From: Aromatoleum tolulyticum
Lineage (GTDB): Bacteria > Pseudomonadota > Gammaproteobacteria > Burkholderiales > Rhodocyclaceae
Reading direction: 5' to 3'
NCBI RefSeq assembly: GCF_900156155.1
Contig: NZ_FTMD01000015.1
Coordinates: 61,575 to 125,574 of the forward strand
Length of the DNA stretch: 64,000 nucleotides
Made by a program: the position numbers and the translations under genes. Under the pieces are notes generated by a model. The model had not been told where the DNA came from and searched no databases. It saw only the letters and a program-made list of their open reading frames with translations. Positions 1 to 10,525 of this stretch are shown piece after piece (within the stretch, counting starts at the first letter, position 1; every line of letters starts with the position of its first letter).

Positions 1-1169
1 GTGATCGCCTGCGGCGTGAGCATCACCAGCACGCCGTCGACGTTGGGGCCTTCCAGCACGGCCTGCAGCGTCTTCTTGTAGCGCTCGACGTCGGCATCGC
101 CGAGCATGTCGATGGGATTGGCCCGCGACCAGCCGTTGGGCAGGATCGTGTTGAGTTTTTCCATCGTCCCCTCGGAGAACTCCGAGAGCGGGATTCCGAG
201 GTCGGCGGCACGGTCGACAGCCATGACGCCGGGCCCGCCGCCGTTGGTGACGATCGCGAGGCGGTTGCCGCGCGGGCGGAAGTGCGAGAACAGCGCGTTC
301 GCGGCGGCGAAGAGCTGGCCCATGTTGTACAGGCGGATGACGCCGGCGCGGCGCAGGGCGGCGTCGAACACCGTGTCGTCGCCGCTCACCGAGCCGGAGT
401 GCGAACGGATCGCGCGGGCACCCTGCGGATGGCGGCCGACCTTGATCAGCAGCACGGGTTTCACACGCGCGGCGCCGCGCAGCGCACTCATGAAGCGGCG
501 CGCATCGCGAATGCCTTCGACGTACATGATGATGCTCTCGGTCCGCGGGTCCGAGATCATGAATTCGAGGATTTCGCCGAAGTCGATGTCGCTCGAGGAG
601 CCGAGCGAGACGACGGTGGAGAAACCGATGTTGTTCGGCTTGGCCCAGTCGAGGATGGAGGTGACCAGCGCCCCGGACTGCGAGATCAGGCCGATGGTGC
701 CTTTGGTCGCGCTGACGTGGGCGAAGGTCGCGTTCAGGCCGAGTTCCGGGCGCATGATGCCGAGGCAGTTGGGGCCCAGCAGGCGGATGCGGTAGCGGCG
801 CGCGGCCTCGACGACGTGGCGCTCGAGGGTGGCGCCGCGCGGGCCGCTTTCGGAAAAGCCGGCGGACAGGATGATGATCGCCTTGACCCCGGCACGGCCG
901 CAGCCTTCGACGACGGCGAGGATCTTCTCGGCCGGCACGGCGATGACGGCCAGATCGAGCCGGTGCGGCACGTCTTCGACCGACTTGTGGCATGGAACGC
1001 CGAGCACGGATTCGTGCTTGGGGTTCACCGCGAACAGGCGTCCGCGGAAGCCGGCGTCGAGCATGTTGCGCACGACCACGTGGCCGATCGAGTTCTCGCG
1101 CTCGCTGGCGCCGATGACTCCGACCGATTTCGGTTCGAGCAGCGGGCTGAGGTAGTGCTTTTCTTTCAT
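1..1169 (-). CDS. acyl-CoA synthetase (ADP-forming) family protein, N-terminal part
   Basis: The gene runs off the left edge, so only about 389 N-terminal codons are present. They show a Rossmann CoA-binding domain first (a VGVIGAS glycine-rich turn near residue 16, then AVNPKH) followed by the succinyl-CoA ligase-like flavodoxin fold (LLGPNCLGI, LISQSGAL, VTNGGGPGVM). This is the order of ADP-forming acetyl-CoA synthetases and of Pat-type lysine acetyltransferases; whether a C-terminal ATP-grasp or GNAT domain follows cannot be seen here. I chose the ATG at 1169, which has an AGG about 9 bases upstream; an in-frame ATG at 1175 is closer than usual to that AGG. It is divergent from gabD across about 300 bases. 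Confidence 0.85.
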   Translation of the reverse strand, partial: MKEKHYLSPLLEPKSVGVIGASERENSIGHVVVRNMLDAGFRGRLFAVNPKHESVLGVPCHKSVEDVPHRLDLAVIAVPAEKILAVVEGCGRAGVKAIIILSAGFSESGPRGATLERHVVEAARRYRIRLLGPNCLGIMRPELGLNATFAHVSATKGTIGLISQSGALVTSILDWAKPNNIGFSTVVSLGSSSDIDFGEILEFMISDPRTESIIMYVEGIRDARRFMSALRGAARVKPVLLIKVGRHPQGARAIRSHSGSVSGDDTVFDAALRRAGVIRLYNMGQLFAAANALFSHFRPRGNRLAIVTNGGGPGVMAVDRAADLGIPLSEFSEGTMEKLNTILPNGWSRANPIDMLGDADVERYKKTLQAVLEGPNVDGVLVMLTPQAI

Positions 1170-1476
1170 TGTCATTTGCCTGGATCCAGGTTCGTCAGTG
1201 GCCGTCCGCCAGTTGCGGCGCGCTGCTGCCGGCCATGCCGCGTGAATCGTGTTCGTGGTGATGCAGTCTGGTTCACCGTACGTGAAACTCAAGTTTACCG
1301 CAGTGCACAAATCTTATTGTGACATAAACGCTAACGATATCGGATCAGTACGAACCGCAAGGCCGGTCGGGCATCCCGCGTGCACGGCGAGGCGACGTCC
1401 GTGCGCATGCGCGGCGCCGCGACTAGAATCAACGTTCCCCAAGGCTTTTCGGGCTACACGGACCAATTCCCCCATC
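1170..1476. other. divergent intergenic region between the acyl-CoA synthetase gene and gabD
   Basis: No gene is seen. An inverted repeat CACAA-N6-TTGTG lies at 1306-1321 and could be an operator half-site pair. A TAGAAT hexamer at 1424-1429 would suit a -10 box for gabD, but I see no good -35 at the right distance. The stretch is less GC-rich around 1290-1345 than the genes on either side, which fits a promoter region. Confidence 0.35.
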
Positions 1477-2937
1477 ATGAAGAATATCGCCGACTACCCC
1501 AATTTCCGCCGCCAGGCATATATCGACGGCTGCTGGTCGGACGCCGACTCGGGCGCGACCTTCGCCGTCCGCAATCCGGCAACCGGTGAAACGATCGCGC
1601 ACGTTCCCGACATGGGCGCCGCAGAGACGGCGCGCGCCATCGCCGCGGCGAATGCGGCGTTGCCTGCGTGGCGACGCACGCTGGCGAAGGAGCGCGCGAC
1701 GTTGCTGCGGCGCTGGTTCGCGTTGATCGTGGACGCGGCCGACGAACTGGCGGCGATCATGACCGCCGAGCAGGGCAAGCCGCTGGCGGAGGCGAAGGGT
1801 GAGGTGACGTATGCGGCGTCCTTTGCCGAGTGGTTCGCCGAGGAGGCGAAGCGCACCATGGGCGACGTGATCCCGACCGTGGGCCAGGACCGCCGCCTGC
1901 TGGTGATCCGCCAGCCGGTGGGGGTGTGCGCGGCGATCACGCCGTGGAATTTCCCCGCGGCGATGATCACGCGCAAGGTCGCGCCGGCGTTCGCCGCGGG
2001 CTGCACGGTGATCGTGAAGCCCGCGGAGCAGACGCCGCTGACGGCGCTGGCGCTGGTGGCGCTGGCCGAGAAGGCCGGTTTCCCGAAGGGGGTGTTCAAC
2101 GTCGTCACCGGCGATCCGGTGGCGATCGGCGGCGAGCTCACTTCGAGCCCCGTCGTGCGCAAGCTGTCCTTCACGGGATCGACCGAGGTGGGGCGCCTGC
2201 TGATGGGGCAGTGCGCGCCGACGCTGAAGAAGCTGTCTCTGGAACTCGGCGGCAACGCGCCCTTCATCGTTTTCGACGACGCGGACCTGGATGCCGCGGT
2301 GGAGGGCGCGATGGGGTCGAAGTACCGTAACGCCGGCCAGACCTGCGTGTGTGCGAACCGCCTGCTGGTCCAGTCGGGCATCTACGACCGCTTCGCCGAG
2401 CGCCTTGCGGAAGCGGTGAAGACGCTGCGGGTCGGCCCCGGGACCGCGGACGGGGTGAATATCGGGCCACTGATCGACGACGCGGCCGTCGCCAAGGTCG
2501 AGAGCCACATCGCGGACGCGGTGGGGAAGGGCGCGCGGGTGATGATCGGGGGCCGGCGCCACGCACTGGGCGGATCCTTCTTCGAACCCACGGTGCTGGC
2601 CGACGTGACGCCGGCGATGCGCGTCGCGCGCGAGGAAACTTTCGGTCCCGTGGCGCCGCTGTTCCGCTTCGACACCGAGGAGGAGGCGATCCGCATGGCC
2701 AACGACACGGAATACGGTCTGGCGGCGTATTTCTATTCGCGCGACGTCGGGCGCATTTTCCGCGTCTCGGAGGAGCTCGAGTACGGCATGGTCGGCGTCA
2801 ATACCGGACTGATGTCGAACGAGGTGTCCCCCTTCGGCGGCATCAAGCAGTCCGGCCTCGGGCGCGAGGGGTCGGTGTATGGCATCGAGGAATACCTCGA
2901 GATCAAGTCGATCTGCGTCGCGGGCATCGATCGATGA
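1477..2937 (+). CDS. gabD: NAD(P)-dependent succinate-semialdehyde dehydrogenase
   Basis: This 486-residue aldehyde dehydrogenase oxidises succinate semialdehyde to succinate, the last step of 4-aminobutyrate breakdown. The sequence shows the cofactor-site PWNFP at about 156-160, TVIVKPAEQTP at about 177-187, the FTGSTEVG turn at about 232, the general-base Glu256 in LELGGN and the catalytic Cys290 in GQTCVCAN; the second cysteine two residues later is typical of GabD. Length matches the family. The ATG at 1477 is chosen because the protein starts there as in homologues; upstream codons in frame look non-coding. A related semialdehyde substrate is possible. The stop overlaps the ATG of the methyltransferase. 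Confidence 0.9.
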   Translation: MKNIADYPNFRRQAYIDGCWSDADSGATFAVRNPATGETIAHVPDMGAAETARAIAAANAALPAWRRTLAKERATLLRRWFALIVDAADELAAIMTAEQGKPLAEAKGEVTYAASFAEWFAEEAKRTMGDVIPTVGQDRRLLVIRQPVGVCAAITPWNFPAAMITRKVAPAFAAGCTVIVKPAEQTPLTALALVALAEKAGFPKGVFNVVTGDPVAIGGELTSSPVVRKLSFTGSTEVGRLLMGQCAPTLKKLSLELGGNAPFIVFDDADLDAAVEGAMGSKYRNAGQTCVCANRLLVQSGIYDRFAERLAEAVKTLRVGPGTADGVNIGPLIDDAAVAKVESHIADAVGKGARVMIGGRRHALGGSFFEPTVLADVTPAMRVAREETFGPVAPLFRFDTEEEAIRMANDTEYGLAAYFYSRDVGRIFRVSEELEYGMVGVNTGLMSNEVSPFGGIKQSGLGREGSVYGIEEYLEIKSICVAGIDR

Positions 2938-3509
2938 GCGAGGCGATCCCGGTCGGCCACCCGCAGCCGGGCGAAACCTCGGCGTGGGTGCGCCGCTTCC
3001 TGCCGCTGGTGGCGCCGGGCGGCACGGTGCTCGATTACGCCTGCGGCAGCGGACGCCATGCACGCCTGTTCGCGGCGCGCGGCTTCCGCGTCGTGGCGGT
3101 GGACCGCAACGCCGAGGCCCTCGCAACGCTGGAGGGGGTGCCGCGCATCGAGCCGCGCTGCGAGGATCTCGAGGATGGCCCGTGGCCGCTGGCCGGTGAG
3201 GTCTTCGACGCGGTGGTCGTCACGAACTACCTGTTCCGGCCGCGCTTCGCCGACATGCTCGCATGTGTCGGGCCCGGCGGCGTGCTGCTCTACGAGACTT
3301 TCATGTTGGGCAACGAGCGCTTCGGGCGCCCGTCGAGTCCCGAGTTCCTGCTGCGTCCGGGTGAGCTGCTCGGCTGCCTGGGAGCGGGTTTCACGGTGCT
3401 CGCGTTCGAGCAGGGGGTCGTGGAGCGGCCGAAAGCGGCGGTCGTGCAGCGCGTGTGCGCGGTCAGGCGTCCGGCGGACGCGACTGCGCTGCCGCCCGCA
3501 TCGGAGTGA
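2934..3509 (+). CDS. class I SAM-dependent methyltransferase
   Basis: This 191-residue protein has a class I methyltransferase fold: motif I VLDYACGSGRHA at about 31-42, an acidic strand end VVAVDRNAEAL at about 51-61, and a later DAVVVTNYLFRP strand typical of the motif IV region. It resembles the small TehB-like enzymes; the substrate is unknown. Its ATG overlaps the gabD stop as ATGA, so the two genes are probably cotranslated. A hairpin CCCC-AGGT-GGGG followed by TTTT near 3560-3577 could end this transcript. Confidence 0.75.
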   Translation: MSEAIPVGHPQPGETSAWVRRFLPLVAPGGTVLDYACGSGRHARLFAARGFRVVAVDRNAEALATLEGVPRIEPRCEDLEDGPWPLAGEVFDAVVVTNYLFRPRFADMLACVGPGGVLLYETFMLGNERFGRPSSPEFLLRPGELLGCLGAGFTVLAFEQGVVERPKAAVVQRVCAVRRPADATALPPASE

Positions 3510-3731
3510 GGAAAAGCGTGGGTAGCATCCCCCGAACTTGCTGCACGAGATGGGGGATATGCCCCAGGTGGGGGTTTTCGCACTAGGCCCTGAAATGGCC
3601 GTCTCGGCTGCGGACGGCGCGGTCATTGACGGTGGGCGTGTTTTTCATCGATGGCACGCCACGTGCATGGAAGGCATCAAACCCGGCGGTCCAGTCCGGG
3701 GATAACCAGCCAACCTAGCGGAGGCCGAAAA

Positions 3732-4805
3732 ATGAATACCCCCAACGTCACCCTGCTCAATGCCAACCGTGTCGCCCGCCTGAAGACGCCTTACACGACC
3801 CGCCGCGTTCCGGCGTCCGCTTTCGTCACCCTGCTCGGCGGCCCGCGTGTCCCGCGCGTGGGCGATCTGATCCTTGCGCGTGTCGACAAGCTCGGGCAGC
3901 ACCGCCACCTGGAACTCTCCTCGGGACGGCGGGCACGCTTGTATGAGGGCGACGAGATCGTCCTGGCCTACGGCAACCGCTACGCCCCCGACCAGTTCGA
4001 GGCCGAGGTGCCGTCCGATCTCGGTCCCTGCCACATGGTCGCCGGGGGAGGGGTGGCGGCGCGCGTGATCACGCGTCACGACAAGATGCGCGGCGCGACG
4101 GTGGTGCAGCCGCTGGGGCTGCTGGGCGATCGCAACGGGCGCCCGCTCAATCTCGCCGACTTCGCGCTGGATGCGCCGCGCGCCGACGGTCGCCGCGCCT
4201 TCACTGTCGCCGTGGTGGGAACCTCGATGAACGCCGGCAAGACCGAGACGGCGTCGAACCTGATCCGCGGCTTCGCGAGTGCCGGACTGCGTGTCGGGGC
4301 GGCGAAGGTGACGGGCACGGGGGCGGGCTGCGACATCTGGATGATGGTCGATGCAGGCGCGCAGTCGGTGCTGGATTTCACCGATGCCGGGCTGCCGTCG
4401 ACCTACCTCGCCGAGCCCCAGGATGTGGAACGGGTGATGACCACGCTGCTGGACGTGCTGTATGCGAGCGGCGTCGATGTGGTGGTGTTCGAAGTCGCGG
4501 ATGGCCTGTACCAGCGCGAGACCGCGCAGCTGCTGAAGTCGCCGGCGTTTGCACGGGCGGTCGACGCGGTGGTCTTCGCGGCCGGCGATGCAATGGGGTC
4601 GGCCGGCGGCGTGCAGTCCTTGCGCGCGATGGGCTTGCCCGTGGTGGCGGCGAGCGGTCTGCTGACGGCGTCGCCGCTGGCGATGCGCGAGGCTGCCCAT
4701 GCGACCGGACTCGAGGTGCTCGATCTCGATGCGCTGCGCAGCCCCGGCATTCTCGACTTCATGGGGTTTCGGGCTGAGGAAAGCCTCGCCGTGGGAGCCA
4801 TGTGA
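3732..4805 (+). CDS. SIMIBI-class P-loop protein with a novel N-terminal domain, function unknown
   Basis: I do not recognise this 357-residue protein as a named enzyme. Residues 1-150 form a beta-rich domain (GDLILARVDKLG, ELSSGRRARLYEGDEIV) that I cannot assign. A P-loop follows at 163-171, GTSMNAGKT, the GTxxxxGKT form of dethiobiotin synthetase (BioD), CobB and MobB rather than the classical Walker A. The segment VVVFEVADGLYQRE at about 250-263 looks like the second acidic nucleotide site. By family it should bind ATP or GTP and might ligate or phosphorylate a carboxylate or activate a metal site; that is inference. The start has GGAGG 9 bases upstream. Its stop overlaps the ATG of the ABC transporter (TGATG), so a joint function with the exporter is likely. 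Confidence 0.7.
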   Translation: MNTPNVTLLNANRVARLKTPYTTRRVPASAFVTLLGGPRVPRVGDLILARVDKLGQHRHLELSSGRRARLYEGDEIVLAYGNRYAPDQFEAEVPSDLGPCHMVAGGGVAARVITRHDKMRGATVVQPLGLLGDRNGRPLNLADFALDAPRADGRRAFTVAVVGTSMNAGKTETASNLIRGFASAGLRVGAAKVTGTGAGCDIWMMVDAGAQSVLDFTDAGLPSTYLAEPQDVERVMTTLLDVLYASGVDVVVFEVADGLYQRETAQLLKSPAFARAVDAVVFAAGDAMGSAGGVQSLRAMGLPVVAASGLLTASPLAMREAAHATGLEVLDLDALRSPGILDFMGFRAEESLAVGAM

Positions 4806-6544
4806 TGCCGGGCGCAGCGTCGGCCGTGCCGCGCATGTGGGCCGGGGCACGGCGCACCATGCTGGCCGGGCTGGCCCTCAACGGCATTGCGCAGGCCGTC
4901 GTGGCGTTGGCCTGCGCCTGGCTGACGCATCGCTTCTTCGACGTCGTGATCGATCAGCGCACCGGGGGCTCGGGGCTGGCGTTCGCGCTGATCGGCGCGC
5001 TGCTGGGCGCGGGGGCAGCGCTCGCGGCCTTGCGCGTGATGGAGCGGGTGCAGGCCGAGCGTCTGGGGCAGGACTACGCTTCGGAACTGCGGCTCGCACT
5101 CTACGACGGCATGGCGGGGCAGTCGCCGCGGCGCATGCAGGCACGCAGCCGCGGCGCGACGTTCCTGCGCTTCGTCGGCGATGTAAAAGGGATCCGGCGC
5201 TGGATCAGCCTTGGTTTGCCGAGAATTGCGGTCGGCGTGTTGAGCGCAAGCGTGGCCTTGTCCGTGCTGGCCCTGGTCAATGGCGTCATGGCCTTCGCCG
5301 CGAGCGTGGGCTTCGTCGGCGCGGCGGTGACGCTGGCGCTCCTCAGCGAGCGCGTCGATCCCGCGGTGCGCGAGGCACGGCGGCGGCAGGCGCGCCTCGC
5401 GGCGAACGTGAATGACAAGATCGGCGGTATCGCCGTGGTGCAGGTGTTCGATCAGGTCGCACGCGAGCGCGCCCTGATCGAGCGGCAGGGGGCCGGTCTC
5501 GCCGACGCCATGGTCGCGCAGACGCGCGGCATGGCCCTGCTGAAATCCGCTGCGGAATTCAGCTCGTCCTTCGCGACCGCCGGGGTGCTCCTCGCGGGTG
5601 CGATCGAGGTGGCGACGGGTGAGCTGAAGACTTCGCAGGTCGTGGGTGCGATCACTGCGGTCGGCCTGATCTCGCCGGCGTTCCGCGACTTCGGCCAGGC
5701 CCTCGGCTACTGGCGTTCGGCGCGCGTGTCGATGGAGAAGCTCGCCGCCTTCCTTGCTGCACCGCGGTTCGTGACATCGCTGCGGGAGAACGGCAATCCC
5801 GCTCCGGTGCCGCTTGCGGCGTGCGGCGCGGCGGTCGATATCGAGTTCTGCGACGTGTCGAGCGGGACCGCATTGCGGAATTTCAGCGCGCGTGCGCCTG
5901 CCGGGGCGATGGTCGCGATCGTCGGACCGAGCGGGGCGGGCAAGTCGACCCTGCTCGCGATGGCGGCCCGCCTGCTCGAACCGGACAACGGGGAAGTCCT
6001 CATCGCCGGGGTTCCGATCGGACAGTATCGGTTGTCCGAACTGCGCCGCGCGTTCGGCGTCGTGATGCCCGACCTGCCGCTGCTGCGCGGTTCGATCGAG
6101 CGCAATCTGCGCTATCGCTGGCCCGACGCGCCGGATGCCGAAGTCGCCCGCGTGGCCGGCCTGTGCGGCATCGACGAACTGCTGGCGGATTTGCCGGACG
6201 GCGCGCGCACGCGCGTCGCGGACGCGGGGGGCAATCTGTCGTACGGACAGCGCCAACGCATCGCGTGGGCGCGGGCTCTGCTCGGAAATCCCTCGGTGCT
6301 GCTGCTGGACGAGGCCGACGCAAACCTCGACCCGGTCTCGGCGCGCGGTCTCGTGCAGATTCTCGACAGTTTCGCCGGCACCACGCTGATGGTGACGCAC
6401 AGCTATGCGCGGATGATCCAGGCCGACCTCGTGTGGTACGTCGAGGCCGGACGATTGCTCGAATCCGGCACGCCGGAAGCGCTCATGGGCCGCGTGAGCC
6501 GCACCCGGCGGCTGTTCCAGCGTGAAGCCAATGCGGCGGGGTGA
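4805..6544 (+). CDS. ABC exporter-type fused permease/ATPase with degenerate Q-loop
   Basis: The 579-residue protein has an exporter-type membrane half (hydrophobic segments near 20-42, 56-76, 140-180 and 258-290) and a nucleotide-binding half. Walker A GPSGAGKS is at about 374-381, the signature reads LSYGQ (478-482) instead of LSGGQ, Walker B ends in LLLDEADANLD (499-509) and the switch His is in MVTHS (532). The Q-loop position, usually PQD, reads MPD, so the glutamine appears absent. Such changes suggest a specialised or half-degenerate transporter that may pair with another subunit or act slowly. Start is the ATG of TGATG (4805), with a GTG three bases earlier. Substrate unknown. It sits between the P-loop protein and the hydrolase, both with touching or nearly touching ends. 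Confidence 0.82.
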   Translation: MPGAASAVPRMWAGARRTMLAGLALNGIAQAVVALACAWLTHRFFDVVIDQRTGGSGLAFALIGALLGAGAALAALRVMERVQAERLGQDYASELRLALYDGMAGQSPRRMQARSRGATFLRFVGDVKGIRRWISLGLPRIAVGVLSASVALSVLALVNGVMAFAASVGFVGAAVTLALLSERVDPAVREARRRQARLAANVNDKIGGIAVVQVFDQVARERALIERQGAGLADAMVAQTRGMALLKSAAEFSSSFATAGVLLAGAIEVATGELKTSQVVGAITAVGLISPAFRDFGQALGYWRSARVSMEKLAAFLAAPRFVTSLRENGNPAPVPLAACGAAVDIEFCDVSSGTALRNFSARAPAGAMVAIVGPSGAGKSTLLAMAARLLEPDNGEVLIAGVPIGQYRLSELRRAFGVVMPDLPLLRGSIERNLRYRWPDAPDAEVARVAGLCGIDELLADLPDGARTRVADAGGNLSYGQRQRIAWARALLGNPSVLLLDEADANLDPVSARGLVQILDSFAGTTLMVTHSYARMIQADLVWYVEAGRLLESGTPEALMGRVSRTRRLFQREANAAG

Positions 6545-6548
6545 GCTC

Positions 6549-7565
6549 ATGGACTGTGGCGAAATGCCTCCGCCGCCGCCTGCAATCGTCGCTGCCGCGC
6601 CGTGCCGGATGTCTGCAGCCGTACCCATGCCGCTGACAATACCGCAGGCGAGTTGGACGTCCGCGAAGGAAGTGGTTTCGACTTCGACCGCGGCGGATGT
6701 GCCGATTGCGCCCGGCCGGGTCGAGCAGCGCGTTCTCGAATCCGACGCGAGTCTGCAGTACGTCGTGTACGTACCGTCGCGCGGCGGCGCCGGGGCGCCG
6801 ATACTCGTCACCGTGCATGGCATCTCGCGCAATGCATGGGAGCAGGTGAGCATGTTTGCCCCGTACGCGGAGCGCGCCGGCGTCGTACTGGTGGCGCCGC
6901 TGTACGAGCAGGCACGGTTTCCCCGCTACCAGCGTCTGAGCGCGAACGAGCGCGGCGAGAGTCCGGTCGCCGTCATGGAGGCGATCGTCGCCGAAGTGGC
7001 GCGTACGACCGGGGCCAGCGGGGAGCGTCTGCACCTCTTCGGTTTTTCGGGGGGCGGCCAGTTCGTGCATCGTTACGCGATGGCCCATCCGGACCGGGTG
7101 GCCGGCTACGTGGTCGGCTCGGCCGGCTGGTACACCTTCCCGGACGCGCAGCGCCGCTATCCCTACGGGTTACGATACAGCCAGCGCCTGAAGATGGGCG
7201 GCTTCGAACTGGGCCGGTTCCTTGCAGTACCGGGATGGGTGCTGGTGGGCGAGCGCGATGTGCACGAGGGCACGGCGATGCGCAAGACCGAGCGCGTGAT
7301 GGTCGAGCAGGGCTTGTCGCGGATGGAGCGCGGACTCCGTTGGGTGGATGCGGTCAACGCCAGGGCCGCCGAACTGGGGCTGGCGGCGCCGGTACGCTTC
7401 GAGCAGCTGCCGCGCTCGCCGCATTCCTTCCGGCGCAGCATGCGCCGTGGCGAGCTGGGGCAACGGGTGTTCGCCCACCTGTTCGGGCTCGAGGAGAACG
7501 CGCTGCGGATGGCGGAGTTGGGAAGCACGTCATCTCCGGGCCCTGAAGGGCGGGGCACGGAATGA
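6549..7565 (+). CDS. alpha/beta hydrolase (polyester depolymerase-like)
   Basis: This 338-residue hydrolase has the oxyanion segment VTVHGISRN at about 88-95, the nucleophile elbow GFSGGG with Ser167, a probable acid Asp237 in VGERD and His292 in SPHSF, giving a complete Ser-Asp-His triad. The overall look is that of intracellular PHB-depolymerase-like and other carboxylesterases. The first 45 residues are Pro/Ala-rich without a clear signal peptide. I chose the ATG at 6549, with GGGGTGA about 5 bases upstream; in-frame GTG 6522 and ATG 6531 inside the ABC gene are alternatives. The stop overlaps an ATG (ATGA at 7562), coupling it to the kinase reading frame. It may release or modify whatever the exporter carries; that is inference from position. 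Confidence 0.75.
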   Translation: MDCGEMPPPPPAIVAAAPCRMSAAVPMPLTIPQASWTSAKEVVSTSTAADVPIAPGRVEQRVLESDASLQYVVYVPSRGGAGAPILVTVHGISRNAWEQVSMFAPYAERAGVVLVAPLYEQARFPRYQRLSANERGESPVAVMEAIVAEVARTTGASGERLHLFGFSGGGQFVHRYAMAHPDRVAGYVVGSAGWYTFPDAQRRYPYGLRYSQRLKMGGFELGRFLAVPGWVLVGERDVHEGTAMRKTERVMVEQGLSRMERGLRWVDAVNARAAELGLAAPVRFEQLPRSPHSFRRSMRRGELGQRVFAHLFGLEENALRMAELGSTSSPGPEGRGTE

Positions 7566-7693
7566 GTGCCGACTTCCTCTCCATGCGTCTAACATGCGCA
7601 TGTGTCGTTCCCGGTTCCACCGGCGATGCATGGGGACGCGAATTGTCTGCGGGCTTGAGTGCGCGTATGAGTGCGGGCGGGGGGGATGGTGCG

Positions 7694-9067
7694 ATGACCG
7701 GAACCAGACGCGAAAGACGAGCGACGCCCGTGTTGTTGCGACCGTTCAACCTGAGTCGCTGGTTCGCGCTGATCGGGCTGCTGTCGATCGCGTCGATCTC
7801 GGCGATTGCGGGATACCTGATCTCGGATTTCGTCACCGAGCGCATGGTCCGGCAGGAAGGCCAGCTGACTATGGAGATGGTCGAGAATCTGGTCATGACC
7901 GAGCAGTCCATGCGCAAGCTCCTCGTCGATCGCGAGCCGGTCAGCGTGGCCGAGCCGGGCGGGGCGTTTTCCCATCTCGCACTGATGCCGGGGGTGCTGC
8001 GGGCGAATCTCTACGATACGTCGCGCCGCATCCTGTGGTCGAGCGAGGCGGAGTTGATCGGGCAGCAGTTCGGCGCCAACGAGGAGCTCGACGAGGCCCT
8101 TGCGGGGCAGCTCGTCGCTCACGGCAAGCGTCATGAGGTCAGGGAAAAGGCGGAGCACATGCATCTGGCACGCGCGGCCAACTTCTTCGTCGAGATCTAC
8201 CTGCCGGTGCGCGACGCGGACGGCAAGGTGCTGGGCGCGATCGAGCTCTACAAGAATCCCGTGGCGCTGTTCAATGCCCTGCAACAGCTCAATCGCAACA
8301 TCGCGTTCGGCGCCGCGCTGGCCGGGCTTTTCCTGTATGTCGCCCTGTTCGGCATGGTGCGGCGGGCGGACCTGCTGATCTCCGAGCAGCAGCGCCGCCT
8401 GGTCGATGCGGAGACGCTGGCCGTGGTGGGGGAGATGAGCTCCGCTGTCGCCCACGGCATCCGCAATCCGCTCGCATCGATCCGCAGCTCCGCCGAGCTG
8501 ATCCTGGTCACCGACGAGGAGACGGGACGCGAGGCGGCGGGCGACATCATTTCCGAATCCGACCGGCTCGAAGCGTGGGTGCGCGAACTGCTCTCCTACT
8601 CGCGGCCGCTGGACGAAAAGGCCGGCGCGGTGTCGCTCGCGCCCATCGTGGCGCGCTGCGTCGAGGAATTCGGGCGCGAACTGCACCGGCGCCACATCAC
8701 CGCCTCGCTGCAGATGCCTCCCCAGGCGCCGGCCGTGCATGGCGACCCGCTGCTGCTCGCGCAGGTCCTGCACAGCCTGGTCGCGAACGCGATCGAGGCG
8801 ATCCAGGCCGACGGGCGGCTGGAAATCGGCTGCGAGAGCGTGCGCGGCGGACGCCACGTGGTGCTCACCGTGCGCGACAGCGGCCCCGGCATGACCGTAG
8901 AGCAGTTGCAGCGGGTGGGCAAACCGTTCTATACGACCAAGACGCAGGGGCTGGGCGTCGGCCTTGCGCTCGCCCGGCGTATCGTCGAGCGCTACGGCGG
9001 CACGATGGAAATCGACAGCGCGCCGGGCTGCGGAACTGCGGTGCACCTGACGCTGACGTGTGCATGA
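7694..9067 (+). CDS. membrane-bound sensor histidine kinase (NtrB/AtoS class)
   Basis: From the ATG at 7694 the protein has 457 residues: a first membrane helix at about 22-45, an extracytoplasmic sensor of about 155 residues, a second helix at about 202-222, the phospho-acceptor H254 in AVAHGIRNPL, an N-box with NAIEAI, DSGPGM and a TTKTQGLGVGLAL lid. HxIRNP is typical of kinases that pair with sigma-54 response regulators, and such a regulator follows directly. The start is uncertain: an in-frame ATG at 7562 overlaps the hydrolase stop but adds 44 low-complexity residues, whereas 7694 has a GGGGGG run 8 bases upstream. The sensor may monitor the envelope substrate of the preceding transporter. 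Confidence 0.85.
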   Translation: MTGTRRERRATPVLLRPFNLSRWFALIGLLSIASISAIAGYLISDFVTERMVRQEGQLTMEMVENLVMTEQSMRKLLVDREPVSVAEPGGAFSHLALMPGVLRANLYDTSRRILWSSEAELIGQQFGANEELDEALAGQLVAHGKRHEVREKAEHMHLARAANFFVEIYLPVRDADGKVLGAIELYKNPVALFNALQQLNRNIAFGAALAGLFLYVALFGMVRRADLLISEQQRRLVDAETLAVVGEMSSAVAHGIRNPLASIRSSAELILVTDEETGREAAGDIISESDRLEAWVRELLSYSRPLDEKAGAVSLAPIVARCVEEFGRELHRRHITASLQMPPQAPAVHGDPLLLAQVLHSLVANAIEAIQADGRLEIGCESVRGGRHVVLTVRDSGPGMTVEQLQRVGKPFYTTKTQGLGVGLALARRIVERYGGTMEIDSAPGCGTAVHLTLTCA

Positions 9068-9094
9068 CGGGTTCGATCCGGCAGGAGGAGGGCT

Positions 9095-10519
<1,425 letters not shown>

Positions 10520-10525
10520 CGGCGC

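Noticed and set aside
1429..3126. 565-codon open frame antisense to gabD and the methyltransferase gene
   Set aside because: His/Arg/Pro-rich shadow of a clear GabD gene; same for the many other long antisense frames in the window.
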